Notes: generated by a model from the letters alone, not told the origin. Positions 12,823 through 25,249 are shown, counted from the first letter of the stretch. The stretch is 64,000 nucleotides of DNA from Umbelopsis ramanniana AG (GCF_025399195.1 NW_026252094.1:248001-312000); one strand, 5' to 3'. A program made the numbers and translations.

Positions 12823-13927
12823 TTAGATCGCACTGGTGGCTGAAAGCGGGGTGGCAACTACGGTCTATGTGTACTTTTTGTTTCTGTTAATGGACTGGAA
12901 AAAAAGGGGGAAGGAAGAGAGGCAAGGAGGCTGGTTGTTTGGCGCGGTCCAGCAAAATCATTCAGAATCCTGTGACTGACCCCGTGTTTGCTTGGGCTAG
13001 TTTGTGTCGCAGTGGAGACGAGGTATTCATTGTATAGCATTTTCTTTGTTATTCCATCATTACATCGCATATGATACTTCAGAGCATTCAGTAGCAAGTT
13101 AGGCACGGCGAAAGGTGTTTGCCACCACGGCAGAGCCCTTGTTGAGAGCATGACTGAGTTTTAAAAGCCAATAGAAGTCAATGCATTTGACTGAGTAAGT
13201 CACAGCGCAAAAGCCAAGTAAAGAAATTTTGTGCCAGGTCTGGTGGATAGCTTGAATTGGTGAAGTGTGAGCAATGCAGTTTAGTCACAGGGTAGATGAG
13301 CCAAACTCTTTGGCAACTTGGGCATTCAAACTACCAGACTCATCTGAAGCGGCTAATGCGCAGCCGTCTGAGTGTAGACGATGTCATAGTGTCTCCTCAT
13401 AGCTAGAAAGACTTGTAGTTTGTTCGTTCACGTAATTTTTATGGATGATATTAAAGTCGAACCTTTTTGAACGCCATGAATATCAAAGAATTAGGCTTTT
13501 CTGAGATAAATTATCAAGGTTACTGAGGAATTCCCATTTCCCAGGCGCTATTTTTCTCGGGCCATCCTTGCCCGCAGTTTCCGGATCCAGGATTTTAACT
13601 TTTACTTTGCTTCAGTCAGTGTTCAGCCCAATTCACAGCGGAAACACAGCAATACTTCATTGAACGATATCAGATTTTAGGCGTCCAGTAACATATCAAC
13701 AAACGTGAAGCGCCGAGAACGGCGAAAGCAAGGCAGTACTTTATGTTCTGCAATATAGGTTGATGTATTATTTGCAGTAAAGTAGGGTAAGATGGTTGAT
13801 TAATTGCGGGGAAGTCATTACATTTCTAAAGTTCATACACGAATTAAAGTTGTATAAGTATTTACAGAAAGACGAAGATACTGGCTTGCTGGATGAAAGT
13901 GACGAGTATGTCCGGGAATTTCCAAAT
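12823..13927. other. Intergenic region between the F-box and VTT-domain genes
   Basis: About 1.1 kb AT-rich spacer between two minus-strand genes. A 97-codon minus-strand frame at 12858-13151 shows no domain and lies in the F-box gene's promoter. I see no RNA gene or repeat. Confidence 0.5.
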
Positions 13928-15000
13928 TTAGACTGGTAGCACTGGGATGGGATCATACTGTTGTAAGTTGATACTGCCTTCCTTGCGGGTAGCTCGATTG
14001 TTCATGTACTTTTTGATCCTTGAACCAAATACGACCGGTATAAGTGAGATGATGGAGACAATAGCCATCTTGATGATCATGGAAAATGTGAAAATATCGG
14101 CTGTTGTATTAATCTGTCCGATGACTTCTCCCGCCTGACATGATACAAAATTATAAGGTAGAGAGCCAAAGAAAGTCGACACGAAAAACGGAATTGCAGG
14201 AATTTCCAACATAGGCGCTGCCATGTTCATAAACCTAAAGAAAAATGACTGGTTAGCCATCATGAAAGAGCATATGGGCACCCAATAGTGAGCTGCACTT
14301 ACCAGTAGGGTGTGAAAGGGAATAGTCTGGCGAATAATAGCCACCAAAAAAGCCCGCCGTTCTTTTTGTTTACATTGACTTGCGTACGAATCACATCCAT
14401 CTTATTGACAACCCACGTCAAATCCATAAAGGGTTCACAAATAAGATAAGCTAGCAAATATGCTAGAGTGGCGCCTCCTGCCGTCAAAGCGCTTGTCCAC
14501 AAACCGCCCATGGCTGCTCCATAGAGATAACCGGCTAATAAATTCAAAAGAATGGAACCGGGAATGGAGAAAGCTTGCTGCCATAGATATAACACGGCAA
14601 AGACAAAGGTGACATGCATGTATCCCGTCGAAGTTTCTTGTGCAACCTGCTCAAGATGAATGGCCGACTCTTTCAGTTCAGAGAGCGTCCGTGGGATCTC
14701 AATATCCAAGGTTTCGTGGGCTAGTACAAGACAAAGTCCAAGTGATGCTAAGGCGATGGTGATGAATATCGCTACTCGCACCAAAACCCTGTGTATAGTT
14801 TTTTTTTGTTGTATTGGTTGTGCTTCGCCATAAATGCACTCGTCGTCATATGTTATATGGGATTCTTCATCAGTTACAGGATGAGACGGCTTTAAGGTCG
14901 ATTTTCCAGTGATGCTATCTACCGAGCATGCCGGGTCTCCCTCTTCCAAGTCAAGGCGATGGCGAGAGTTCGGTAAAGTATCGAGGACAACAGCACTCAT
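13928..15000 (-). CDS. VTT-domain (TMEM41/DedA-type) membrane protein
   Basis: Two exons (15000-14303, 14234-13928) give 334 aa. A soluble acidic N-terminus of about 90 residues is followed by a first membrane segment (VAIFITIALASLGLCLVLA). The VTT/SNARE-associated domain comes next: FSIPGSILLNLLAGYLYGA, GGATLAYLLAYLICEP, LFARLFPFTPYWF, and after the splice FVSTFFGSLPYNFVSCQAG. This is the arrangement of TMEM41A/B, which scramble lipids at the ER and act in autophagosome formation. VMP1 and yeast Tvp38 are relatives. The final membrane helix is MAIVSIISLIPVVFGSRIKK. An upstream in-frame ATG at 15084 would add a hydrophobic stretch. I prefer MSAVVLD at 15000. Confidence 0.85.
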
Positions 15001-15932
15001 GACCGGCCAAGGCAGGAAACAAAAGAAAAAGAAAGAGAAGAAGGTTAAGTGAGCGGAATTGTAAAGGGAAAACTTTTTCAACATTTATCTTTCGGAATTT
15101 CCGGCCCGATTGTAAAGAGTTGGTGGAGTCGCGGACTCGCGGATTTACCATAGATTTAACCTTCGATGAAATTTAAGTCTTGGCAAGGATGTCGCTCTAC
15201 CTGACATTTAAACAGTCCTCTTAACACGGTGTTACCATCTTCTTGAGTGTATATCCAAGTACCGCTACTCTTATTATTGGTGTCACAGTAGTATATATCA
15301 ATTCATCTGTTTCACTTTGAGACCCTTTCATGACGATCATATCATTGGTACATCTTGGTTTTGAAACGCGTGTTATTTGAGACATCCCGACAACCTGCGT
15401 TGCATGCGCTCTCAATCATAAAGAGAACATATTCTACTATTCGGCAGTTGTATCTATGTACCTTCGTTTGCAGATCAGGTATGCCTAGGCTGCTAAAGCT
15501 CGTTATAGTGATAGGCCGACTTGCTCAAAATTATTGATTTCGGACTACTTGACTGAGAACAATTCTTTTGGGGATTAATGTCATCTTTGGAATACCGATC
15601 ATTCACCCAGTCACTCACAGCGAGAAATGAGTGAAGAATGGCTTCATTTGATGGGGGTGGTCGTCGATAGAACATGTTTATTGTGTAGAGTATCTTTCTA
15701 CTGAGTATTTTCAGCTTAGGCTTACGATGGAAAGCTTGAATAAACTGTAGATACTGTAAATGAAAGTCTCCCGTTTACATTGGTAAAGTAAGGTATTGCA
15801 ATACAGAAACGAAAGCACGTTCTGCATGGACGCACAGCAAGGAAATTGGAAGAGGCTCATTTGAGTGACAGCACTTTTTGGCACCGGCTTTGAAAAGTCC
15901 GACGAGGCGAAGGCCACGACTTTATCAGGTTC
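15001..15932. other. Divergent promoter region
   Basis: About 930 bp between the VTT-domain gene (-) and the STK16-like kinase gene (+). Only short frames without recognisable content are present (for example 15493-15675, minus). It presumably carries both promoters. Confidence 0.5.
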
Positions 15933-17410
15933 ATGTCTTTACTCGCCGACATTCGCGAAGCTGTTTATGCGCTCACAGGTTGCTGCTTCCCAGCGCATCC
16001 AGCAATAAAAGTGAATGGAAGAACGTATCGAATAATAAAGCTTCTCGGAGAAGGGTAATGTCGCAGGCGTTCTTTACTGATGAAGCACTAAATGAATGCT
16101 GACACTTTTATGTTGCAGAGGCTTTTCTTTTGTCTACCTCGCAGAAGACCAAAGTGGTCGTTTATTTGCCATGAAAAAGATACGCTGTACGTTTGGTACA
16201 GAGACTGTCGATGAGGCTCTTAAGGAAGTTGAAATGTACAGAAAGTTTCCTCACCGAAATATCATTAAAGTTCTGGTAAGGATCAGCGAACGAACAAAAG
16301 CCCTCTCAATATCCTGATCGCACTCATAACATTATATATAAGGATACTTGCACACAAAGCGAGCCGGATCAAACAAAAGCTGTTTATATTTTCCTGCCAT
16401 TCTACAGGGTAGGTAATGGGGATAGTGAGTTCTGCGTACGACCAGTGTTGCTGATTTTACTCTTCTTGGCACTATTTAGAAAGGCAACTTGCAGGATGCT
16501 ATAAACAACCACAATCTCAACAACACCTTCTTCTCTGAAAAAGAAATGCTTAGACTCTTCAGGGATGTATGCAAAGCTGTCAAGGTATTGCACACCTACA
16601 AAGTGACCGAGGGCAGTGGTCGTGCAACCTCCATGAGTGAAGACGACGAAACCGAACACACTGATATAGGACAGGAACAGCCGAGTCAGGCATTATTAAC
16701 CAACGAGGAACAACAAGAAGAGGAGCCGGCTACTGTGAATGTTTCAAGTATGGAAACGGAAAATGTTGGAGAGTTCGTCCCATATGGTGAGTGCCGTGCT
16801 ATAGATCGCCTCCGCACCCACTCGTCTTGTATTAATGGTTTTGCCGTATTGAGCCCATCGCGACATAAAGCCCGGAAATGTGTTGATTGCTGATGATGGA
16901 AAAACGCCTATTCTCATGGACTTTGGATCTGTCGCCCGAGCTAGAGTCAACATCACAAATCGACAAGTGGCTATTGCACAACAAGATTTAGCAGCACAGC
17001 AATGCTCAATGCCTTATCGTGCGCCTGAATTATTCGATGTTAAGACAGACTCTGTTCTGGACGAGAAAGTCGACATTTGGTCATTAGGATGTACTCTGTA
17101 TGCGATGGCTTACGGACAAAGTCCTTTCGAAGCCAACATGAATGAACAGGGTGGCTCGATGGCTCTTGCTGTGTTGAATGGACAGTTTAAGTTCCCAGCC
17201 GACCCACAATTAGAACGTCTCTATGGGCAAGGACTGCGTGATTTCATAACTTGGATGTTGTCGATCAATCCCAGCCAGCGACCCGACATCCATCAGGTAA
17301 GCGACATTATGGTGGCCTGGTTAAAGTATATCATCTAACATGTCATTCATGGTTTTTAGGTTATTGAGAGAGCAGAGCAGTTAATGCAAACTGCTAGAGA
17401 GGCACAATAA
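15933..17410 (+). CDS. ENV7: Serine/threonine kinase of the STK16/Env7 (NAK) family
   Basis: Six exons (15933-16054, 16119-16275, 16343-16408, 16480-16786, 16854-17296, 17360-17410) give 381 aa. Residues about 14-20 (LTGCCFP) contain a Cys pair like the palmitoylated N-terminus of yeast Env7, which sits on the vacuole and Golgi. Kinase motifs are complete: Gly loop LLGEGGFSFVYLAED, catalytic Lys in FAMKKI, AHRDIKPGN (HRD about 219-221), LMDFGSVA (DFG about 240-242), AAQQCSMPYRAPELF and VDIWSLGCTLYAM. The order and wording match STK16 closely. An acidic Ser/Glu-rich insert of about 60 residues precedes the HRD loop (see findings). Polyadenylation is likely close by (AATAAA overlapping the stop). 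Confidence 0.93.
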
Positions 17411-20242
17411 AAATCTCTTATAGGATGAAGTCATGATAGAGATACATGTTTATCAAGTCTATGTCAATAATACAAGTTTTATGACCAAAATTTATAGCAT
17501 CATACGATACACGGCTTTACTCTCTAAACTGCAGCCTATGCGCTGTTTCTTCTGTTGTACTTGTGCTAGTCATTGGATTTGCACATGTTTATATGGCGAT
17601 AGGTCCAGTGCATCATTAAGTTGGGCTGAACACACTAGACCGACGGAAAGGTTTATTTAATTACGGCAATCATAGCGACCATTTGGAGTGGTACTGATGG
17701 ACATTGGGAAGGACAGCGATATTAACTAGCGCTGCTACATTGCATTTTCAAGTCTAACGACTGTGATGATACCCATTGAGCTGAAGCCGCACTACCTTTC
17801 AGGCATCGATGCAGATATACAAAGCTGACTATTAATACACACAGAACTTGTGTCTGTTTCAATGTCAACAGTCCTCACAATGAGTTTTTGGCAAGCAAAA
17901 CGTGTAATTTTATTGAAAGTTAAGTAGCTAAATCCCATCTCGTTGGCATGGATACTCCAGCGTAAAGAAAGTATTTTTGAACCAACAGATGGATCATCCA
18001 TTTCTTAGGGCTACATCGAAGCCTCGCCAGACTATATTGATTGGCAGCCCACTAACAGTGCGTCTCCTTGTAATGTTCGATTAAGCATGTCGCTAAATCC
18101 AGGTTGCATACTTCAAATCGGGAGACACCGTTTGGCGAGGATCTTTCGTACGGAACTCGGTTAGGGTGTAGAACTAGGGAAATACCGATTTCACGATTAT
18201 ATTCTGAAGGAGCAAGTTGAACGATGTTCGAGTGTGACGTTAGGATTGTCCTTTCGCAAACAAGGGTACTTCGGCATAGGCTGCATTTTGTGGCTTTAGT
18301 TCAGCACTCTCATCATGTTGGACCTCGACAACTCCATAAAAGTTGGAAGAAGCTACGAGGTCCCGATACAAGGCCACCCCAGATGAATAAATGAGACTTG
18401 GTCAATCGCAACAATGTTGATAGGCATATATTTACATTTAGTGTATATGCATGGCGAGCGTACAGTCCTGTCCTACGGGTAGAGGGATCTGAATCGCTTG
18501 TCCTTTCGCCAACGTGTCCAAGGCGTAATGTTATTATTTGTCTCACTGTCATGGTTCGATTATAGAAATGAGCAGCGAATTAATTTAAGGAACTCAGCCC
18601 AATCGACTAAGTGCCGGATTAATCCACATTAATGGTTGTTGGCGGCATTTGCTGGCACGTAGTCTTTTGCATCGAAGATGGAAACAACAGGATGCTGGAG
18701 TACTGGTGGCACTGCGCTTGCCTTTTAGCCGGAGCATGAAATATTTCAGTGGTAGGTCATGCGCCGAAGTTAACCAATGGCTGAGCAAGCATAGGAGGAC
18801 TTCAGTAGAATAAATGTATAGAAGCTGGATCACAGTGTTGAATGTAGCCGACGTATAAAAGATCAGTCACAAATGGACGCTGTTGGTGATACACATGATT
18901 TGATTTAAAGCCAAATCAGTGCAGCAGATCCAAAGATTTGGATTGAGCACAATTGTTTGACCGCCCTCGCAGGGTTTGTTTCTGGCAAGGGTTCTCCTTG
19001 CCCTGAATGTTGGTGATGGGCATTCAGAAGAACTTGTGCATTGAAGGAGTGGGCATTCTGTATTTTGAGAAGGAAGCTCTGCAATGCTGTGCATTCGCCC
19101 TCTGGGCGAAAGCAACAGCGACATATGCGTTCCCTGGTAAGGTCGTGGTTGCTCACTCTGAGACTATAAATTTTCAATTTGCATGGCCCGCCACGTCATC
19201 AAAGGTCAATGGCGTGGGTGTTGATTGAATATACAGTATGTGGTACAAAGCCTTAAAATATCTTCTTCAATGTTGGTAACCTGGATGCTGTCATTAAAAA
19301 CTGCAGCAGTTGCAGTTTGTTAGGTTAACATTTGGTCAATGGTGTCTACAATATGCAAAAGCCAATTTCAAAACATGTAAAAAATCTAAAAATGAAAACC
19401 GTCTAAATGATGGCCTTGTCGCGCTACATATCAGATATGGCCAGTTTGACCGTGGAACGAAGAACCATTGTTGGGTATGATGCTAAACTTCATGATCCTC
19501 TTGACGTCTCATTAATCCAGGTAACATAATCACTCTGTTGTGATATAGATATCAAATCTGTTCATCTCGCGAAAGCAAAGCTGTGCTTGTTAAATTCAGT
19601 CGCGACTCGAGAAACAGCCTGAAGCTGTCAACTTCACTAGTAAAAATCAGGTTGAAACTGGTGCTTCGATATCAGCCGTGAATAGAGTCCTTTTGCAGTA
19701 CATACACGGTTTGAGAAATTTGCTAAACCCATTGTCACTTTGTTGGAAGCAAATTCGCACTGCGCCCATTCCATCTATTTTGATATAGCGAGTGCAGTGT
19801 TGCGAGCCATCGAACAGGGATACTTATACCTGAAGATTTTAGTTTGCCCACTGTGGATTTCACATTTTGTTTCAAGAACAATCAACGTATTCCATACCCC
19901 TTCTTCTACTAAGTATCATATCACGGCCTAATCTTTTTTAATAACGACGCTCTCAACGCCAATAACCATTTTTATTATGTCGCTACAGTAATTGTTAACA
20001 AAAAGTTGCATTGCATGCGACAAATATATCTGGATTAGGAATCCAGTTACTGCCAGATTGAATCAAATTTAATACATGCTCTAAAGTATTGTCACGTAAG
20101 TGTTCAACGAATGACAAGAAGTTCCTCTTATATACTCAAAATGTAGCATAGGGGATGTCTAGCATGTTGAGAATGGGAGAGGGGAATGGGGGAAATAAAG
20201 GAAAGAGTTAATATTTTGATAGAAGCTTGACTATGATCATGC
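17411..20242. other. Gene-poor 2.8 kb region with possible decayed coding pieces
   Basis: Longest stretch in the window without a recognisable gene, between the 3' ends of the kinase (+) and the J protein (-). It holds several open stretches with no known domain: about 18,585-18,812 (+), two overlapping minus-strand frames at 18,867-19,177, and a spliceable pair at 19,410-19,788 (listed separately). No terminal repeats, target-site duplications or transposase motifs were seen by eye. Relics of a mobile element or an orphan gene are both possible. Confidence 0.5.
19410..19788 (+). CDS. Putative small two-exon orphan gene or gene relic
   Basis: Exon 1 (19410-19520) starts at ATG, encodes 37 residues (MALSRYISDMASLTVERR...) and ends at a CAG|GTAACA donor. 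An 79-nt intron-like segment ends in AAATTCAG. Exon 2 (19600-19788) continues in phase (SRLEKQPEAVNFTSKN...) to a TAG, giving 99 aa. Intron length and phase fit the neighbouring genes. I recognise no domain. A different frame is also open downstream (about 19,683-19,931), so this could equally be a decayed gene with a frameshift, or chance. Confidence 0.25.
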
Positions 20243-21571
20243 CTAGTAATAATCAGGATTGTAGCCAAACGAACGTAGTTCTTCACATGATTTCATGGGC
20301 ATCTTCAATGCCTGTTGGTATCGTTCTTCGTCGTATCCAATTCCAAAGAGACCGCCCCTCGCTTGGTTGATTCTAGCAGCCCGAACTTGTTTCTCATTTT
20401 GGCAGTGGGATTGTAAACCTCGTACCCAAGTGATCTCTACATTTTGTTCGAACTCTCGCAATTTTCTGGCATTCTTTTCATAGCTTCCAAAGGCATTAGG
20501 ATTGACATAATAATGGACCTTGTGTTGTCGTGTTGCGCGAGCTTGTGAGTAGAGCGACGTACGATCAAATGCGAATTGCGGCGTGCTCTCAGAGAACAGG
20601 CTCGATAAGATCGAGACACCGAATAGTAGAAGCAATGGTAGTAATTGTGCCAAGGTCATCCACGTTGAAGTGGGTTGTTGTCTCTGTCCAGGATCCGGTC
20701 GAGCACCAGCGGTATTGAATGTACGAGTACGGAAACCAGGACCGACAAAAGTCGCGCTCCGGAACCCTGGACCGAACCCAGCACCGTTGAAGCCTCCTCC
20801 TCCGAAAAATGCGTTGAATAGGTCTTCTGGACTCAGTTCTTCGCCGCCAAATTGAGATGCTGCATACCGTTGTTGATGGAATTGGTTGAACATGGATGAT
20901 GCTGATGCTCCACCGCCTCGCTGCTCTGGGTCACCACCGCCAGCATCGAAAACGGCTCGCTTTTGTGTATCAGAAAGTACTGTAAATGCTTTGGAAATCA
21001 CTATGTTCCCTTGTATTAGAATTGTGACTTGAAAAAGTCCAAACCACTACTAAGATACTTACTTTTAAATGCTTCATCTGCTCCAGGTGCACCATTCTTG
21101 TCGGGATGGAATTGTAACGCAAGCTACACGAAGAGCGAATCAGTCTAATTTGCTGCACAACCTAAAAGTAAGGGGAGAGATCTAGCTCACCTTTCGATAC
21201 GACTTCTTTATCTCTCCATCTGTGCACGTTTTCTCCAAACTCAGGATCTTGTAATAATCCGTTCCGCAAGCCCTTATACGCTTAACAGCGTCTATTTGTT
21301 CCTGTGTATATTCTCTGCTTTGAGCTTTATGTTCTCTACGTTTTACGTTTTCGGCTGTTGACGACGCACTGGCATTGGATCCGGAAGTTGTTGCTGATGA
21401 TGGGTTTTTAGCTTTGTCTTCTGCCTTGGTCAGGAACGCTTTAGCATCATCGGTGGGGTAAAGCGAGATGGATTTCTTTGTCAATTTAACTGCAGCTGGG
21501 TAATTTCCTGTCCCATAGTGATTCTTAGCTATAGCCAAGCAGCGAAGAGCTTCTTCCTTGTTAACTTCCAT
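20243..21571 (-). CDS. ER membrane J-domain protein, DNAJB12/DNAJB14 type
   Basis: Co-chaperone of cytosolic Hsp70 at the ER membrane, used in membrane protein quality control. Three exons (21571-21191, 21123-21063, 21000-20243) give 399 aa. The N-terminus MEVNKEEALRCLAIAKN matches the DNAJB12 start and fixes the initiator; the in-frame ATG at 21679 would add an unrelated hydrophobic leader. The J domain begins DYYKILSLEKTCTDGEIKKS, with the HPD triad at about 133-135 (LQFHPDKNG). A Gly/Phe-rich region follows. One membrane helix lies at about 262-283 (LAQLLPLLLLFGVSILSSLF). The C-terminus is a DUF1977-type lumenal part with FGSYEKNARKLREFEQNVE. Confidence 0.93.
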
Positions 21572-22113
21572 CGGGGCGTAGGACAGATGGGTATGGTGGA
21601 ATGAGCGGAGGAGAGACCAGAGAAAAAAAAGACAGCTCAAGCTGACCCCAAGTGGTGAACCATGGAAAAGGTGGTCCAATCAGGTTGTCTGAATCAAATT
21701 TTCCATTTCCTGGTCAGCTCATACGTGGACGAAGATGTGTCTCAGAAGGTTAGAACGACAGTAAGAACTTGCCAGTGTTCGCAACGACTGATGTCCTTCA
21801 GATTGATATAATAAGAATGGGAGAAAATGCTTGGAAAATTGGTGGATGAAGTAGTTTTATAGTCCTATGGGGAACCCCAATATCTGTTTGAATGCTATCA
21901 TGTGAAAAGAATAACGGTAAAAGATAAGCTGAATATTGAATTAATTCCATCTAAAAGAGGTCGATGATGTAGCAATAGAAAAAGCTTCTAGCATGAAAAA
22001 AAGTATTTTTCTTCTGTACTGGTGGTTAACTGCACCATCTAAAGGAGGGTTTTGTAACTCAAACCTGCAAATTATTCGGTGCCTTTTTTTTCGACGGAAT
22101 TGCACTGTTCCAA
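21572..22113. other. Divergent promoter region
   Basis: About 540 bp between the J-protein gene (-) and the gene starting at 22114 (+). It is AT-rich with T runs. No ORF or repeat is supported. Confidence 0.5.
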
Positions 22114-23894
22114 ATGGTCAGTAAAGGCCCCACTTGACTTCTCTATTCAGTTTCTTTGGCTCAGACCTTTTCTTTTTTTTACTTTAGATTGACCGCCAGT
22201 CGCCAATCTCTTATGGCGAATTATCCAAATTGGATCGACCTATCGCTCATCGAGGCATTCGATCGCGACCTTTGAATGCAGTAGCAGATCTGACAGCGAC
22301 ATTAGACGACACTAGTGGTACAACGAAAGATACGTTGGATACCTATCTAAAGGACTTGGAGGATCGGAAAAAAGGTTTGAAAGAAACCTGGAATAGTAGT
22401 GTGTATCGAACCACGCACTCTACAGATGCACAAGGCAATTCAATAGCCAGTGCCTTTGACACCAATTTTGTGTTTCCTGTGGCCACAAACACCAAATCTA
22501 AACAGAATAGCGTACCGCGACGACGCGTGGAATCGATCAAAGACAAGGAAACGGATACTACATCCAAGCGATTTTCAACGCCATTGTTGGATATGCCCAC
22601 GCCAACTCGCTTCGAAGTGGCAGATCTTGAATCAGACATAAATGCTGCACCTTATCAGAGAATTCAGGAATGGCGATCCGACACTGCAAAGAACGATATA
22701 AACGAACCTGTTCGATGGGAGCTGAAGCATTGGCATTTACTCGAATACTGGTACGGTATCCTTGACCACAATGTGGATGAAGCAGCTCAAGCCTTTTATG
22801 AGCAGGAATCATTAATCGGCAAAGCTGAGGGTGGTAGCGAATCAATAACCAGGCACAGGTGGCCACTGTAATGTATCAGGTTTTGACTTATTACGAAAGA
22901 TGGCATAGCATATTCTAACTTTTGATGGACAGGGAGGACATTCGCCGCCGATGTCAGTGCTTGGATACAAACATTCGATACAACGATGGGATATCTCCCA
23001 GGAAGAAAAGACGGCGAAGTTCAGTTTCATCTACCGAAAGCCGCTCGTCTATAGCAAGCTCCTGGGCATCCATTGCGGGACAAGCGATTAACAAAATAGC
23101 AAATAGATTAATACCCAAACGGCAGAAAGTAAGTATAGAACTGAGAACTCTGTGAAATGTCAGAGCCACGGCTGACTTTTTTAAACTGTTAGATATCCCG
23201 TAATATATCCAACATTTCTTTCGATGATGCGTCTTCAGCGGCATCCGTAAACTCTTCGTTCAGGCGTTTATGGACTGATGATAGACCTACGTTAACCAGA
23301 AATCGGATCACTGCCAAGGAATTCACACCAAGGCATACAGATGTCAAGGCTGTTATATCCGAAGCGGTATCCGATACCCTTCCTCCTTCGTATGGCGAAT
23401 ACCTGCCAATAAACGATGATAATAAGTCACAACTACCGTTGAAGGATATCACGCCAGAAAGGGAGCTCACACCACCTTTGAATTTTCGACGGCCAACAGG
23501 AAGATTTGAGTCGCCTGTAACTATCAGGAATACCCGGACGCCGACACATTCACGGCTTAGAACCGATGAGACTCTTCCAATCACGAACAATACAAAGGAC
23601 AACAGCCTTCGAATTTGGAGGAAAAGTAGCTATACGAATATCAAAGGCAAGGAAGCAGTCATTAATGAACCAGTAAATGAAGCAGGCGATAACCATTATG
23701 CATCAAGCCACGCTTTATTTGGCTCAGAAGCGAGAGTCACAGTAAATTGGCGGGAGGATCCGTCCGCTACTCCAAAGCGAGGTCGCGTTCGGCAACTCTT
23801 AAGTCAAATCGAAAATGGCATCCCATTAGATGAGACATTAAACAAGGAGAAAATCCCCTTTTACTCTAGTATAAATACATCACCCTCTCCATAG
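22114..23894 (+). CDS. Unrecognised basic, mostly disordered protein with a Trp/Tyr-rich helical motif
   Basis: I do not recognise this gene. The best model has a first exon holding only the ATG (22114-22116, donor GTCAGT). It continues with 22188-22867, 22933-23128 and 23193-23894, for 526 aa. The first splice is needed because the frame is open back to the acceptor at 22187 without an ATG. Residues about 150-220 hold the one conserved-looking segment: EPVRWELKHWHLLEYWYGIL followed by DEAAQAFYEQESL. The middle has a basic cluster (SPRKKRRRSS) that could be an NLS, and an amphipathic stretch (WASIAGQAINKIANRLI). The C-terminal half is rich in Thr, Pro, Arg and Ser, with many TP and SP sites, as in cell-cycle-regulated nuclear proteins. 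That last reading is inference. Confidence 0.65.
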
Positions 23895-24032
23895 CTTCAC
23901 ACACTTTTAAATACAATGAAATGGGGGGATTTGAACCTTGGAGCAGTCACAATTTCCTTGTGGGCAGAGGGACACAGCAACCTTCAGAAAAAAAAATTGA
24001 GAGCTTTCAACTGACGATCAAGTTTACACGCA

Positions 24033-25249
24033 ATGGACGTTCAAATATTATCGCCAGAGGCACCTTCCAAATCTAATAGCCACAAGAATCAAAATGCCAT
24101 GGATGTCGATGGTGGTGATGTCCAACTCGTCATGCCAGGCGAAACCATCACAAGTGATCTTCAGTTCATGAGGTATATTATAGTCTCGATCAGGAATAAG
24201 TCCCCCACCCGGCATGATTATTAACTTGTTTTCAGAGGTCACGGAACGTATCTTGATTCAGAAAGTACCGTCATATCGTCAGTAGCGGGAGTCGTGGAGC
24301 GCGTGAACAAGTTAATATCAGTCAGAGCATTGAAGGCACGGTACACGGGAGAAATTGGTGATATCGTGGTTGGCCGGATCACTGAGGTACCGAATGCTCG
24401 CTTTGTTTATATCAGAAAAAAAGTCGAAAGATACTAACGCCATCACAATTGAAAAAGGTTGCACCAAAACGATGGAAGGTGAATGTCAACGGACGACAAG
24501 ATGCCATTCTCATGCTGAGTGCTATTTCTTTACCCGGAGGCATTCAGGTATGCTTCTGACCCTACCCATGACCTATCAATATCTTGTGGCTGTAACGTTA
24601 TTTATCCTATAGAGACGAAAAAACGAAGAAGATGAATTGCAGATGCGTAAATTTTTCGCCGAGGGTGATATGGTGGCCGTAAGTGACTATGCTCGTAACG
24701 TTCATGATGGTATGGATCAAAAATCGTTAACCTAGGTGTTTCTTCTTAGGCTGAAGTGCAGGCTTTCTTTGTTGACGGAGCGATTGGGCTTCATACGCGA
24801 GGTCATCAATTCAGCAAGCTTAGAAATGGCTCCCTCGTTGTTGTTCCATCTGCCCTAGTGCAGCGCTGCAAGTCACATTTTCATCTTCTTCCTTGCGGCG
24901 TACATCTAGTGCTCGGTTTGAATGGATACATATGGGTTAGCAAGCCCGTCATTGGTAATCCAGAATCTACTGATGAAGCAGACATCGAGCGAACATACTC
25001 CAACAAAAACGATGTAAGGTTTCATGTGGCGGAGAGCTTAATGATGAAGAGGCGGTATCTAACTCATGTGACCTTTTTGATAAGATAATTGACGATGCTG
25101 AGCGAGAGAGTATTGCAAGAGTGTGTAATTGTTTGAGGGCGTTGGCCAGGAAATTCATGCATATCAACGACACAATAATTATTTATACTTACGAAGGTAA
25201 AGCAAAATATATGGATCAGATAAAATGTGGGAAGAGAAGTGTGACCTGA
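24033..25249 (+). CDS. RRP4: Exosome complex cap subunit Rrp4
   Basis: RNA-binding cap subunit of the nuclear and cytoplasmic RNA exosome. Six exons (24033-24172, 24236-24386, 24458-24547, 24613-24678, 24750-25013, 25085-25249) give 291 aa (human EXOSC2 is 293). The N-terminal domain has VMPGETITSD and FMRGHGTYLDSEST. The S1 domain has GEIGDIVVGRITEVAPKRWK. The KH-type end has LPCGVHLVLGLNGYIWVSKP and ARVCNCLRALARKFMHIND. Two introns end at purine-rich acceptors (GAAAAAG, GATAAG). The last 30 residues are less certain because a GTAAAG at 25198 could be another donor. Confidence 0.93.

Noticed and set aside
12858-13151. 97-codon minus-strand frame upstream of the F-box gene
   Set aside because: No domain, no splice partners, and placed in the promoter of the F-box gene.
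15001-15084. Upstream in-frame ATG for the VTT-domain protein
   Set aside because: It would add a Phe-rich leader not seen in the family. The next ATG (MSAVVLD) gives a normal cytosolic N-terminus.
21572-21679. Upstream in-frame ATG for the J protein
   Set aside because: The family begins at ME-x-NK-x-EA, which corresponds to the ATG at 21571.
23918-23985. GGTTCAAATC-like string on the minus strand, suggesting a tRNA T-arm
   Set aside because: The flanking bases do not pair as a 5-bp T stem, and no acceptor, D or anticodon arm can be built.
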